DNA of 64,000 nucleotides, from the NCBI GenBank assembly GCA_039707655.1, contig CM077665.1:288552205-288616204 (forward strand). Reading direction: 5' to 3'. Position 1 is the stretch's first letter. Each line of letters starts with the position of its first letter. Below are positions 1 to 11,606 of the stretch, piece after piece. Under the pieces are notes generated by a model. It did no database searches and was not told where the DNA came from. It saw only the letters and a list, made by a program, of their open reading frames with translations. This stretch comes from Elymus sibiricus (lineage: Eukaryota > Streptophyta > Magnoliopsida > Poales > Poaceae). The position numbers and the translations under genes were made by a program.

Positions 1-424
1 GAGTCTTGCTTAGCCTTATACCATGTGAGGTGGGCAAGAACCCTTTCTTAGCCTCACTCATGTTGAACCACTTCAACACTTTGTCTGTGTACGTGCTCTG
101 GCTTAAGCCCAACAGCCTTCTTGATCTATCTCTATAGATCTTGATGCCTAAAATGTGTATTGCTTCTCCAATGTCTTTCATCGCCAACTTGCCATTCAAT
201 GATTGCTTGACTAAGTTCTGCATCGAAACATCATTTCCGATCAGCAGTATGTCATCCACATACATGATCAAAAATACTACCAAGCTCCCACTAGACTTCT
301 TGTATAAACAATAGTCCTCTTCGTTCTTGATGAAACCAAGGTCAACGATGACTTCATCAAAACGAATGTTCCAACTCCGAGCTGCTTGCTTCAATCCATA
401 AATGTATCTCTTGAGCATGCATAT
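1..424 (-). pseudogene. Ty1/copia reverse transcriptase fragment
   Basis: Read on the minus strand, one open frame runs through the whole segment without a stop (about 140 residues). It contains the copia signatures IYGLKQAARSWN near its start and the catalytic YVDDILLIGND about 50 residues on, followed by the usual copia stretch ending near LSKT at base 1. This is the reverse transcriptase that would copy element RNA into cDNA. The fragment runs off the left edge of the window. On the right it stops abruptly at about 424, where gypsy sequence begins; no LTR end is visible there, so the junction looks like a deletion and not a clean insertion. The visible part is not frame-broken, but a complete element cannot be judged. 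Confidence 0.9.
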
Positions 425-657
425 TGTATGTCATCCATGCGTGGCGTGCGCCGGGGTGCGAGGCGCCCCCACCTCGATGCGATGCCTCGAAAACCGCCCA
501 GGCTGGCGTAAAGTCTGCCCGTAGCACTGGGCCATCATTACCTCTCCTTGCCTGGCGTCCGCCTCACTGTGCCTCCCTCCTCCACCTGAAACTCCACCAG
601 ATCGAACCTCGAGCGAAGCGCCCTTCTCCCCATCTCGCTCGCCGCCCCGTTGCTCGG

Positions 658-2487
658 ATGGCCCCGGGCGGGAAGAAGATGAAGGCCAAGGCTCCGGCCT
701 TGAGCCCCCAGGAGATCGGGGCAGCTCTCCTGCGATCCTCCATCGCCAAGGAAGGGGACCTAGACCCGGTGCGTCCGCTGATAGCAGGCGATCGGAACGA
801 CGGGAAGACAACCGTGATCTCCCCTGGTGCGATGGCATCGGGCGATCTGGGGGCATCTGCCTACGCCTTCTTCCTCCATAGTGTTTGCACCGGGCTGGTC
901 CCGCCATTCTCCGAGTTCTTCTACGCCATCCTTACCCATTATCAGATACACGCTTTGCACCTCCAACCCAACTCCATCCTCCTCCTGTCCATCTTTGCTT
1001 TTTACTGCAAAGCCTTCGTCGGCGTGAGGCCCTTGGTGGCGCTCTTCCGCCATTTCTTCAGCCTGCGGTTCACTACCCAAGACCAACTCTCAGCGTGTGT
1101 CTCCTTTGTTGATGTCAAAGGCGCCAGCACCCGCCTGAAGGCCGAGAAGAAGGTGGAGGGCTACCGGTAGCGCTGGGTCTACTTGGACGCCCTCCAAGTC
1201 TACCCACTCCTGAGGATCCCTACTTCCCTTCCCGTGTAGCCTCTGAATCGAGCCATGCGATGCTCTCCGACCGAGGGGCAGGGCCTGGCTTGGAGTGGAT
1301 TGCCTCGCACGGGAACACCCAGCTGTCTGGGGAAATAATCATCATGGAATTCCTGGGGCAGCGCATCGCACCGCTCCAGGCGCACTCGCGGCCCGTGTGG
1401 GAGTACGAGGGCACAAGGGACCAGATGAGTTGCACCCCGCCGTCCTGAAGCATGCCGAGTTTCAAGGGGTCGTAATGGCCATGCTCAGCTTCATCCCCGC
1501 TGACCCTCCTGAGGCCGCGGGCCCGTTATACGGCCAAGACAACTCAGCGGATCTGGTCGCTCTCGTGCCCGGTTTCAACGAGTGGGAGCTCGTGCTGAGC
1601 GCTAGCGAAGGACCACGGGGGAGCTCCCCCGTCGAGGTGTCGTCCTCCGCCGAAGATAGCGACAGCGAAGATTCTGAGGTGACCGACGAGAAGAGGAGGG
1701 GGATGCCGGCCGAGGGATACCACCCGGGTACCGCCAGTCCCTTCGTGGCTTTGGGGATGACGATGGCGACGCCGACGTGTCGCCTCGGGTGATGCTTCCT
1801 CGGCCCTTAGACCTGGCTATGGCATTGGGGGCCTGCGCCACTGGCTCCCAGGCGCCGAACGCCGGTGTCCAAGTTGGCGAGATGGCCGACACTCCTGAAG
1901 CCACCGCCCCTCTCCGAGGGCCCCCCAGGCACTTGGTAAGGAAAGGGACCCAGCCGGATCCACCAAGGGTCACGTCGAGCGTTCTTCGGGTGACTGCAGG
2001 GGGGGCGCCCGAAAGCGGCGGGGGCGCGCCCTCCGCCGCCGAGAAGAAACGGAAGTGGGCCGCCGGGGAAGAGTAAGTGCTCAAGCTTGCGCTTACACTT
2101 TGCGCCCGTGAATTGCTTGCTCATGCTAATTCTTCGTCTGCGTAGACGCCGGGGCGGCGGCGACGGGAAGAAGATGAAGACCGACGCCGGGGCGAAGGTG
2201 ACATGCGCCCCGAAGGTGACGTCGACTCGAGGCCGCAATCTTGGAGGGCGAGGGGATGCCCTACGCCAGGCCAAAGCCACGCCTGGGCATGCGGGAGTCG
2301 CCACGACGCCCAGCTTCTCCTCTGCACAGCTGGGGGCGATCGTCGAGGCAGCGGGGGACCAGCCCCCGACGCCTCCTGACGTAGCCGCAGCCCCCAGCCT
2401 TTGGAGCTGGAGCCAACGCGGCAGCCATCCTCTGGTGTCCCCGCTCCCACGGCCGAGAGTGGCGCCGGGAGCCTCTAGGGGCCACCC
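658..2487 (+). pseudogene. Antisense gene of element A, 5' part (PF04195-like domain), broken
   Basis: The frame starts MAPGGKKMKAK and carries a block resembling the plant 'putative gypsy type transposon' family PF04195 (around PFSEFFYAILTHYQIHALHL, then ALFRHFFSLRF). Function of the family is unknown. The frame stops at TAG 1168-1170; the relative in element B reads through the same position. Further frameshifts follow. From 1777 an open frame ends in KKRKWAAGEE and then meets GTAAGT at 2073. A 73-base GT-AG intron (2073-2145, branch-point-like CTAAT near 2125) would join it in frame to the next exon, 2146-2487. LARD1 then cuts the gene; its 3' part resumes at 19470. The upstream TATA position reads CGTAAAG where element B has CATAAAG, so the promoter is probably degraded. 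It runs opposite to the element's own sense strand. Confidence 0.8.
2073..2145 (+). other. Intron in antisense gene of element A
   Basis: GTAAGT donor at 2073, AG acceptor at 2144-2145, with CTAAT about 20 bases upstream of the acceptor. Splicing joins two long open frames in phase 2. Without splicing the donor itself gives GAG TAA, an immediate stop. The intact gene in element G has the same arrangement at 8925. Predicted by eye, no transcript evidence. Confidence 0.65.
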
Positions 2488-5400
2488 TGTAACGCCCAAG
2501 ATGCGATCCTATCCTTATTTTGGCTCGTGGGCCTCGACAGGGATAGAAGCGCATCTCGTCGTTTCGCAAGAATGGATATCATTACAAGTACATGTAAAGA
2601 AGAGATGAGTATATGGAATTAGCTTACACTCGCCACAAGCTAAACCAAGATCACATCAATACAACAACATATACAATCACCATACAGAAGAGCAGGGTCC
2701 AGATACGGACAAAAACAAACGATAAAATGACATCCATCCTTGCTATCCTAGGCTGTCGGCCTGGAACCCATCCTATGATCGATGAAGAAGAAGAAGAACT
2801 CTAAATCAAACAAGCGTCGCTCTCACGTCAAAGCATTGCATTACCTGTACCTGCAACTATTGTTGTAGTAATCTGTGAGCCACAGGGACTCAGCAATCTC
2901 ATTTCCAAGGGTATCAAGACTATTAAAGCTTAATGGGTGACGTATGGTTAAGAGGTGAGGCTGCAGCAAGAACTAAGCATTTGTTTGAGTGGCTAACTTA
3001 CGAGTACAAGAATAAAGGGGGATGATCGTCGCATAAACGGACGTGTACTAGTAATGATCCCTAGGAGATCCTGAACACCTACTTAGGAACAAACATAACT
3101 CCACCGTGTTCTCTCTCGGTTTAGAAATCACGAGAAGAGACAGTCATGGCTACGCACACGGTTGGTGCATTTTATTTGAGTTGACTTCAAGTTTGCTATG
3201 ACCGGGTGTTAAACAAAGTTTACAAGTTGCCACGTAACCGCAGGCACAGCTCTCCAAAAGATTTAACCCTGCAGGGGTGCTCCAACTCATCCATCACAAA
3301 CTAACCACACACCGCGGGAATAACCTTGACCAAGAATCCCATGATTTCCTAGGCAATTTAGTTGGAAAACCTCAACCACGAGTTAGCCCGAAGTATTATC
3401 GGAATTCCTCACGCAAGACATTCGAGAAAGGTAAAACAAGTCCAGCAAAGCCGCGTAACTCGTTCTCAGGACACGACCGGATGAGCATAGCGTACAGTGG
3501 CCTGATAGACATCTCCCGAGTTGCCCCGGGTTGGCCCCGCACACGACTCTAGTTTGGACCAACACTCATGAGGAGCATTGGCCCGGGTTGTTGATTAAAG
3601 GTCCTCGCGTTAATTACTCCCTATGCAGGTTTATTAGATATTAGGCAAATGTAGTACCAAAGTTGGGTCTTGCCAGACAAGTTTTAATCTAAAACGAATA
3701 GTCAAGGGGGTCCCCATAACAACCCCGAGCATGTTAGGAGCGCAAAATATGGAACATAACACCGGTACACAAATAACTAGGGCGGCAAAAGTGGAACAAA
3801 ACACCGAGCATAAGGCCAAGCCTTCCACCTTTTACCAAGTATATTCGTGCATTAAATTAAATAGCAATAATATTGTGATAGCTCAAAAACATCCATGTTG
3901 GCACATGGAAACATTGCACCTGCAACTAGCAACGCTATAACAAGGGTTGAGAAGGCGGTAACATAGCCAAACAGTGGTTTCCTGGGATGTGGAGGGTTAG
4001 AGGCTTATCATGGCATTTTAGGAGGCTTCACAAACAGGTGGTAGGTAGCGAGACATCGATAGAAACGAGACAACTAGCATTGCAAGGATAGTAATGGTAT
4101 CCAGGGAAATGGTCATCTTGCCTAAGATCCCGCTTGGAAGAAGAACGAATCCATGAAGAAGATGAGCCAACGTAGTCGAATGAATCCTCACACTCCGAAC
4201 GCTTTCGGAACTCTATCGAGAAGAAGCAATCCAGAAACAACAATCAACACACGAGAACACCACAACATATGCATGACATGATGCACAATCGAATATGATG
4301 CATGTCCATTTAAATATGCAAGGCATGGCAATCACAACAAACAATACTACACATTAAGTGAAGCTCAATATGCAACGAGTTGCATATTGACGAAACTCCA
4401 CATTCGAATTATTTAGTTCACTCTCGTTAGGTACACGACAATATTAAATGTTGTTAAGCATGGCAAGAGGTTAAGCATGAGTAAACTAGACATCTAGGCA
4501 AGTTTAAATGAGGCCGGAAGCAACATATAGCATTTCCGAAACAACCCCATATGCAAATTATGAAATTGGTACAGATCTGTCCTAATCATATTTTATAGTT
4601 GTTAAACAGGAAATAAAGTGCACCAAGCTATTCTACACGTTTTTCTAAGCAAGTTACATTTATTGTTCATTAAAATGGAGCTACGGTTAATTAGTTATGA
4701 GACAAAACCGTGTAGCAAGTCATTAGGCAATTTTAATACATCATTTTAAATGTTTTTAACATGCATGAGGATGACATGATCAAATCTATGATCAAGAACA
4801 TATAATATGATATGGGCATTTGTCGCTATGGCGGAAAGAAAGGGGTGCCACGGCAATGGAAACGGAAACGATGCCACGGCAACATTCTGATGATCCGACA
4901 ACTCATCGTGATGTCGGTGCAAAAGATAGTGTGGTCGTGTGCGTGTCAAAGATGATGGGGAGATCCCAGTTACCGGGTTCCCACGTGTCGAGGACGTGGC
5001 AAACGCTAAACGTGCAAGTAACAATACGGACACGGAGCAAGCATAGGCATACAACACATGCATTCGCCCACGGGCGGTCGACTAGGCGATTATACCTTCG
5101 AATAGAGCAATCGGGGCGCTTTGATTCGGAGTAGTGTACATGTTCACATGTCGTCGAGGAAGTAGAGGTACACGAGTCGTAGTGGAACTAGTCGTTCACT
5201 TGACGGTTTTGTCGGCTCCGCAGCGACGGTAGTGGTACATGGTCGTCGTGGAAGTAGTGATACTCGCGGTCTTCGGCGACGGTAGTGGTACACGCGTTGT
5301 AGTCGATCTTGTCGAATCGTAGTCATACGGGGTTCGGATGGCACTTGTGGTACTTGGCGAAATCTGAGATGGTCTTGACGATCTTGGTGAAGGTGGATGT

Positions 5401-6327
5401 ACACTTGCCGTAGTGGTACTCGTGCGCGGCGACGAAGATCATTCGTGTCACTTGGCGCTTCCCCGGTTGTGTCAAACTCCTATCTTGGCAATGGACTGAC
5501 GTGACCCAAAACGAAACGACACAAGAGGTTTCGGGCAACGGTGCCAAGGACAAATGAACTGGTCGCATTCGAAGGCAGCGGGGTTTGCGGATGTGGTGCT
5601 CGCAGTAGCAATGTTGGTGGTGAAGCAGGGGCGTGCAGCTGGTGCCGGTGGTACAGAGGCAAGGAGGAGGCCCTGTACGAGGCTCTCGGCAGCGAGGGCC
5701 AGCAGCTGAGCCGCGGACGCGAGGCTCGCGAGGACAACGGCGACAAACAAAGGCGCGAAGGGAGACGCACGAAGAATCAGTCGAGGTAGTGATTTCCATC
5801 GACGCCTCCTTTACGGGGAAAACGACGGCGACAGCTGCGGGTCATAGAAAACAGAGAGAAATCGAGGAAGAAGAGAGATGGCAGGCGACGGGGTGGCCAC
5901 CCACCGACGACTACCAAGGGAACCGGTGGGGCGGCTAGAGACTAGCTGTGGCCAGCACAGCAGCGGCAAGAGGAAGGCCATAGCGAAGACCTTGGCGCAA
6001 GAGGCGCTGGCGTTGGGCTTGGAGCAGGGGAGAGGCTGCAAGGATGTGCATACCAACAGCAAGCGGAGGCGCCAAGGATGAACTCGCGGCTTGGGCGAAG
6101 GAGGTCCGGCAAGCTCATGCCATGGCAAGGGCGGCGGACGGCGGAGCAAGGACCAGCGGAACTCGGGCTCAGCAGGGGTTCGGTCACGAGGTGGCCGCGT
6201 TTATGGCGCGGGGTCGACGGTGCCATGGGAGGGGTGGAGCTCCAGCGGGGCATGGAGATCGGGGCGTCGCTGGTGGCCTGCTGGGGTGTCCGTGCGCGTT
6301 GTGTGTGTGTAGGGGAGAGCGAGGGGA
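2488..6327 (-). repeat. LARD1 3' LTR, truncated
   Basis: It aligns with 15631 onward, 37431 onward and 45295 onward from its first base. It includes a degenerate GTAGTNGTAC-rich array at about 5140-5420. From about 5440 it diverges from the LARD2 copies. It ends at about 6325, where the sequence jumps into internal-domain sequence equivalent to 43520 of LARD2. The TATA/U3 part seen in LARD2 is therefore deleted. ORFs here are chance frames. Confidence 0.8.
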
Positions 6328-7404
6328 CAACTCAAAAATGCTCCGGATAGATATGGAAAGAATTGCTCAGGATCGAAAACAATTGGAAGGATAGCAACAA
6401 GCTGAAACCCTGAATCTTCAAGAGACTGGACAAAGATTTAAGAGAAACACTCCTTCGGTCTTCAACTCTGAGAATGATGACGAGAAACTCCATGAAGAAT
6501 TACTGAGAACTCTGGGACAATGAATAAGAAAAGGTTGAGTCTACGATGAAATAATTTGAAACAATCTTGGAAAAGGAATATGACTGATGAAATTCATTCT
6601 TACGTCATATTTGAAAAGAACTTGAGGACATCTCCGGAAAAGATTAGAAGAGCCAGGTAAAATCCTGGGGAAAACCTGTGGGTTATGAGACCACTCAAAG
6701 ATATCACTGTTGAAACGATTGCTTAGAAAGAGAGATTGCACCGGTACAACTTGAAAACTTGAAGAGGTGAGAACCTCAAAATAATTTAAGAGGATCTGAA
6801 TGGAAATGAAAGTCTTCTAAGATATCTTGCAATTCCAGACATAACAAATAGAGATGACTAAACAAGAGAGGCTTGGACAGAACTTCCACATGGATAGCAT
6901 TTAACGAACGAAAAGATTATGATGAACACCGAAAGCTTGAATTGAATCCACCGGAGAAAAGAACAAGAACAAGAATGATGAACTTGAGCACTTGAGCATC
7001 TTCACAATGGATCACCGGATATAAAACGGAAGAAAAGATAGCGGAAGCATCAATGCAAAAAAAAAGGCACTTGGATGATGATTTAATCATTGAAGAAAAG
7101 GGCGGGAGGGTGGGAAAAATAAAGAAAACTTAGGACGGATGAAAAGAACTCCGGGATGAAATATGCGGATAGATCTTGCAATATTGGAGAGGATTCAATT
7201 ATCTTGAAGAGGAACACACCGGTTGAAATAAGATTAACACGGCAATTTGATTGAGCGAAATGATTAGCACTCCCATAGCAATATGAGAACACTGCTTAGG
7301 AAGGATATGAAATCACCACTTGACATCAAAGCAACTCGAATTACCATAATCCAACAAAACAAAGGATGGGCTTACGAAACAAGCCGGAAACAATACATGA
7401 CCCA
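6328..7404 (-). repeat. LARD1 internal non-coding domain, left part
   Basis: Purine-rich sequence closely similar to about 43530-44610 of LARD2 (for example ATGCTCCGGATAGATATGG and GCCGGAAACAA). There is no ORF of note. It ends at the ACCCA target site used by element G, and the domain continues at 14928. Confidence 0.8.
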
Positions 7405-8312
7405 TGTCGGATTTTGGGCTCCACAAAACCCTTAAGATTCGAACACAGGGGCGTGTGCAAAGATCCCCTGCGGCTTCGCCCAACCTAGCTCGCTACTCGA
7501 TGAACACAGCAATGAACTCGCACGATGACGAGGAAGAAGATGAACACGACAGTTTACCCAGGTTCGGGCCGCTGCAAAGCGTAACACCCTACTCCTGCTT
7601 TGGTGGATTGCCTCTCGTGGAGGTGGGGTGGATGAACTTGTACAGTGTTTTAGAGCCTCGTGAGGGCTCCCCTGAGGCGTTCGAAGCCCTCTGTGGCTTG
7701 GTGATGGATGAGTGGTGGAATCGATCTCGGGATCCCTCTCTACGGTGCATCCTACCCTCTATATATAGCGGTGGCACGGGTCCTCTTCCCTTATCGCAAT
7801 GGCGGGAAGGGATCCCACAACGGCCAATTTTGAAGGGGGACAGGAGTACGCGTCCTCCCTACCCAAAGGCGGTCTTCGCCTGCAAAGTAACTGTCGATGA
7901 TGCAGAGGTGGGCTCGGCGATGACATCCGCCCTGCGGGGCTCGTGGTCGTGGTCTTGTTGCACCGGAATGGAAACCTTTGGGGGTGCTTTGGGAACCTGC
8001 GTACGCCCCTGCTCCCTTTGCACCAAAGGGGAAACTGCGCCGCCTGACGTGCTGGCGCCCGCCTGTCCTTCCCTGCGTCATCTTTGACTCCTGAGGCCAG
8101 GCCTTGCAGAGAGATCTCCGCCGCTCCGGAGGGAGCTTGGGGAGGCCCACCCCTAGCCGGTCTTGATGCCGATCCTCCTCGCGAGGCTTGGGCCCTCACG
8201 AGGGCCTTGTCTTGAGTGGGGCCACGCCCTGCTGCGTTTGGTTGATGAAGTGGGCCATGCCCTGGGCCGCAGGCAGGCAGGTCTGGGTACCCCCGTTCCC
8301 AGAACGCCGACA
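7405..8312 (-). repeat. Element G 3' LTR
   Basis: Bounded by TGTCGG and CCGACA. It matches 14014-14922 along its length; I count 8 differences in the first ~125 bases, mostly transitions. A minus-strand TATA box CTATATATAG lies at 7759-7768. The PPT (rc GGGCCCAGGGGCTAC) abuts at 8313. The long minus-strand frame across 7759-8730 crosses the LTR boundary and is not a gene. Confidence 0.9.
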
Positions 8313-8679
8313 GTAGCCCCTGGGCCCAAGGAGCACTCGAGCTGGCTTCTGGGCGAAGCCTTGAGGATGGCCCGAAGCGCCACGGGCCCCAATTGCCTGC
8401 GGGCCAGGCTTTGCACACGTCGAATGCCCGGACGGCGACGCACCCGCTCCCCGAGGGCGCCCGGAACCGCTTCCACTCAAACTGACACGACGCCCGGGTG
8501 CTGCGCCGGCCATCATTGCTTCCCATGGAATGCTGCCGCTGCTTTGGGCCTCTACCCCTCGGGCCACACGGATGTGACCCTTCAATTGGCAGGGGAGGCA
8601 ACGTGGATGGTGGTACTGTACTGACCGAGAGGCGCACGACGCCTGCCCTGCCACGATGCCTCGCGGCTGCGGTTACGCC

Positions 8680-8686
8680 TATAAAT
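8680..8686 (+). promoter_or_regulatory. TATA box of the element G antisense gene
   Basis: TATAAAT in the context GCCTATAAATCCGC, 105 bases before the ATG. That spacing predicts a start near 8710 and an 80-base leader. It lies inside the element, beyond the 3' LTR, and points against the element's own transcription. TATA-like sequences sit in corresponding places upstream of the genes in A and B. Confidence 0.65.
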
Positions 8687-8790
8687 CCGCCGTGCGCCCG
8701 ACAGGGGAGGGCATTGCAATCTTGAGTCATCCTCCTGCTTCCTCCGCTCCGTCAAGGAAACCCTTTCTCCTTCCCATCTTCTCGTCCTCC

Positions 8791-9653
8791 ATGGCGTTCG
8801 GGGGAAGCTGCGCAAGAGCGGGGAAGCGCGCGGCTCCGCCGGCTCCCTCGTCTTCCTCAGGAGGCAGCGGCGGGGGGCCCTCACGGCCGGCGCAAGTTCG
8901 CCGGCGCAGGGCCCTGGTCGACGAGTGAGTATTCTGCCACCTCCCTCTTCCTTAGCTGCCTCGTCCGCCGCTCCGAGCATGATCCTCTCCTTTCCCAGGG
9001 CGCCTGCAGCCAAGAAACGCAAGCTCGGCGAGCTTCAGGAGGAAGCGGAGACGTTGTGGGCCCGGCTGACGACCGCCGAGGCCGCCTTCCAAGCCGCCCT
9101 CTGGGGCGAAGCGGAGGCCCGGGCGGAGCTGGCGGCCGTTCAGAACCAGGTCCAGGAGGCGGCCGACGCCGTGCAGGCCGCCCAGGACGAGGCGGCGCCC
9201 GCCAGGCTGTTGGAATCCCAGCGCGCCAAGCAGTTCCATGGCATCGCCAGCCGCGCGGCCGGCGCGGTGAGCCGGTTCGTTGAGGACGCCCCCGCGCTGC
9301 CGAACGTGCGCGGCGACGGGGGCTACCTTGAATTCTTCCAGAAGGTGGTGGAGGCGCTGGAGACCGGCGTCTCCCGCGTGAACGCGGACAGCGAGTCCGA
9401 CGCGCGCGACCTTCTGGACCTTGCCTTGACGCTCGTCTTCTCCAACCTGCGCCGCCTCGCCCCGCAGCTCGACCTCCAGTGCGTCGAGGAGCCGGTGCCT
9501 GACGGGCTTCAGCGCCCCCTTCGGGACGAGGTGCGTCCGCACGTGGAGGCCATGGTGGAGCGGTTCATCCAGGTGCCCGCCTCCAGCGAGGAGGACGACT
9601 CCGATGCCGAGCCGGCCGTCGGCGCAGGCGGCGACGGCGGCTTCTCCTCCTAG
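8791..9653 (+). CDS. Antisense gene of element G: intact two-exon coiled-coil protein, probably nuclear
   Basis: Exon 1 is 8791-8924 and exon 2 is 8999-9653, joined in phase 2 to give 262 residues. The start is the first ATG after a TATA box. Residues 1-44 are Ser/Gly/Arg-rich. Right after the splice comes AAKKRKLGEL, a likely nuclear localisation signal. It is followed by an Ala/Glu-rich coiled coil of about 80 residues, then a folded-looking block (GGYLEFFQKVVEALETG to VEAMVERF) shared with the antisense gene of element A at 19470-19894, and an acidic Ser/Asp tail. The PF04195-like domain that opens the A and B genes is absent here. The coding region is very GC-rich at third positions. No stop or frameshift is seen. 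The function is unknown: it could regulate the element, be a captured gene, or only produce an antisense transcript. Confidence 0.75.
8925..8998 (+). other. Intron of the element G antisense gene
   Basis: Strong GTGAGT donor and a CCTTTCCCAG acceptor. Retention would end the protein at once, because the last codon plus donor reads GAG TGA. Splicing restores the frame into the nuclear-signal region. The same stop-in-donor layout occurs in element A at 2073. Confidence 0.72.
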
Positions 9654-11606
9654 GCGTCCTCTGTTCCCCTTCCCCGGTTCCTGAAATGTTTGAAGAAGAA
9701 CTCTGCCCTAATGGGCGTTAATCTTTTGCATGTTACCTTAGCTTTCTTGTCTTCCTTCCTTGAATCGCTGGTTGCTCGCTTGCCGTTGTCGTAGCTTAGC
9801 TTCCTTGCGCAGGGCTTGGTGCTGGTTCCGCCGTGGCCTGCGACAGCGGCCGTCAGGGCCCCCGCGAAGTGTCTCCTCACGAGGCGCCGCTTGTGCCACT
9901 GTTCGCCTGGTCAGTGGCCTTGCTGCTTGCCGTGGCTTGGTCCCCTCCCTCGTGCCGTTTTTCCCGGCGCCTCCGGCCTCGGGGGCCTTGGCAACCGTGC
10001 ATGGGTGTCCGTAATACCTACATCCTTACGTTAGTGCGCGCAATTTTTATCCCGCCCTCGAATCGTTATGAGGCCAGGAGGCTCTTGCTTGGTTCTGCAG
10101 TGCACTTAGCTTGTAGGGTGGCGACGGCCTCATCCGCAACTCCTCCTGAGATGCTCCCTTCTCGTTCGTGGGACGGTTTGGGAGCCCTTTCGGCACTCTG
10201 CGCCTACAGGACCCAGTCCCGCACATTTCCAGACCACCATAATATATGGCCGAACCACCAGCACGCATCCATGGGGTCCGGCCCCGACACCCTCGACGCC
10301 GACCGGATCACCAAGGACGACGTCAAGGGGGACGAGTGGCTATATGACCGGTAAGGCTCCTGAGGCATGATGCTCAGGAGCCCCCCTCCTGACGCTCAAG
10401 CCGCCCTACGTCGTCAGGTCCCAGTCCCGCGCATTTCCCGACCACCGTAATGTACGACCGGATAACCGGGACACAACCACGGTGTCAGGCCCCGTCACCC
10501 TCGACGCCGACCGGATCACCAAGGACGACGTCTAGGGAGACGAGTGGCTATCTGACCAGTAAGGCCCCTGAGGCGTGATGCTCAGGAGCCCCCTTTGACG
10601 CTCGGGCGATCCCCCATTCCGTCCTGCTGGCTGCTGCCTCGGGAAGCCTTGGGGCCTCCCTAAATTCCATGCTGGGGTCTGAGCCCCCGAGCGGGGGTAG
10701 AAAGCTAAAAGATGCGTGCCCCTGAGGCGGGGCGGGGCGTTTGGCCCCTTGCGAAACACCATCCAGAAAGAAAGAATCCAAGTTTGGTAAAACGAGAGAA
10801 CACAGAGAGAAAAGTTCCCGCCCCTTTTTCTTTTAAAACATAGAGTTTCGTAGTCCTCTGACTTCATTTCAAAAAATGGCAACTTGAACACCAAGGAAGA
10901 AACAAGCAAATGCCGCATCCGGCCCCTAGGCTAGTCTTCGTCTTCCCCCAGCGCTGAGCGTAGGGCATCCTCGTTGCATGGGCATAGCCATTGGAGGGCA
11001 GTGTTGACTTCTCCGACAGCACGGAGCTGTGGCTGCCACATTGCGTGGGAGGAACCCCTCCGTGTCCTCAGGGGGCTCCGGGCGTATACAGCCCGCTCAT
11101 TATTACGTGAGAGTGTCACGGCCGTAGATAGCTGGGCAAGCCCCCAGGCGCACAGCCTGGTGGCTCCCAACCCCGTCAAGAACCATCCCGTGCATTTCTG
11201 CCCGGTTGCGCGCCCTTATGACCCTAACCCGAATGCATCGTTCCCCGCGCGACCGCAGGATTGCGCTCCCGAGGCCCAAACATGAGCACGATGCATCGGC
11301 GCAGCCATAAGGGTGTTTTGTCGATGAAGTCGCCTTGCGAGGCGTTCGTGCGCCGGCCCAGCCTCCCGAGGCCGTGCCGACGCTGTAGTTGCCGCGGGTG
11401 GCCCGCGCTATCCGTGTCTTGCTGCTCCCCCCAGGCCATCATTCCTGAGGCCTAGGGGCTTGGTCTGGCGTCACTTGCCCGCGGGGGCGCCGGCTGGTGC
11501 CGCGCCCCGCGGCTTGGGGGCGCCCTCCCGCTTGCGCCGTTTAGGTCCGGTGCTCCTCTGACGAGAGCCCCCAGGCCCGGCTCGGGGAGGACGCCCAGGG
11601 TGTTCC
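9654..11606 (-). other. Element G non-coding region with 208-base tandem duplication
   Basis: No coding frame is convincing here. Bases 10207-10414 are repeated at 10415 to about 10600 with a 208-base period (the CCCTCGACGCCGACCGG block starts at 10290 and 10498). Each copy ends in a hairpin-like GCTCCTGAG ... CTCAGGAGC (or a near copy). Element A has one related stretch near 20030-20150. Pol would be expected here in an autonomous relative but is not found. Confidence 0.7.

Noticed and set aside
1295..1792. 165-codon plus ORF
   Set aside because: It is a shifted frame of the broken antisense gene of element A. The relative in B shows the true frame.
7759..8730. 323-codon minus-strand ORF
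   Set aside because: It crosses from the LTR of element G through the PPT into the interior, has Gly/Pro/Arg-rich random composition and lies over the promoter of the antisense gene. It is a product of high GC content.
8952..9542. 196-codon minus-strand ORF
   Set aside because: It is the complement of the GC-rich second exon of the antisense gene. The plus frame has the splice site, basic motif and homology to element A.
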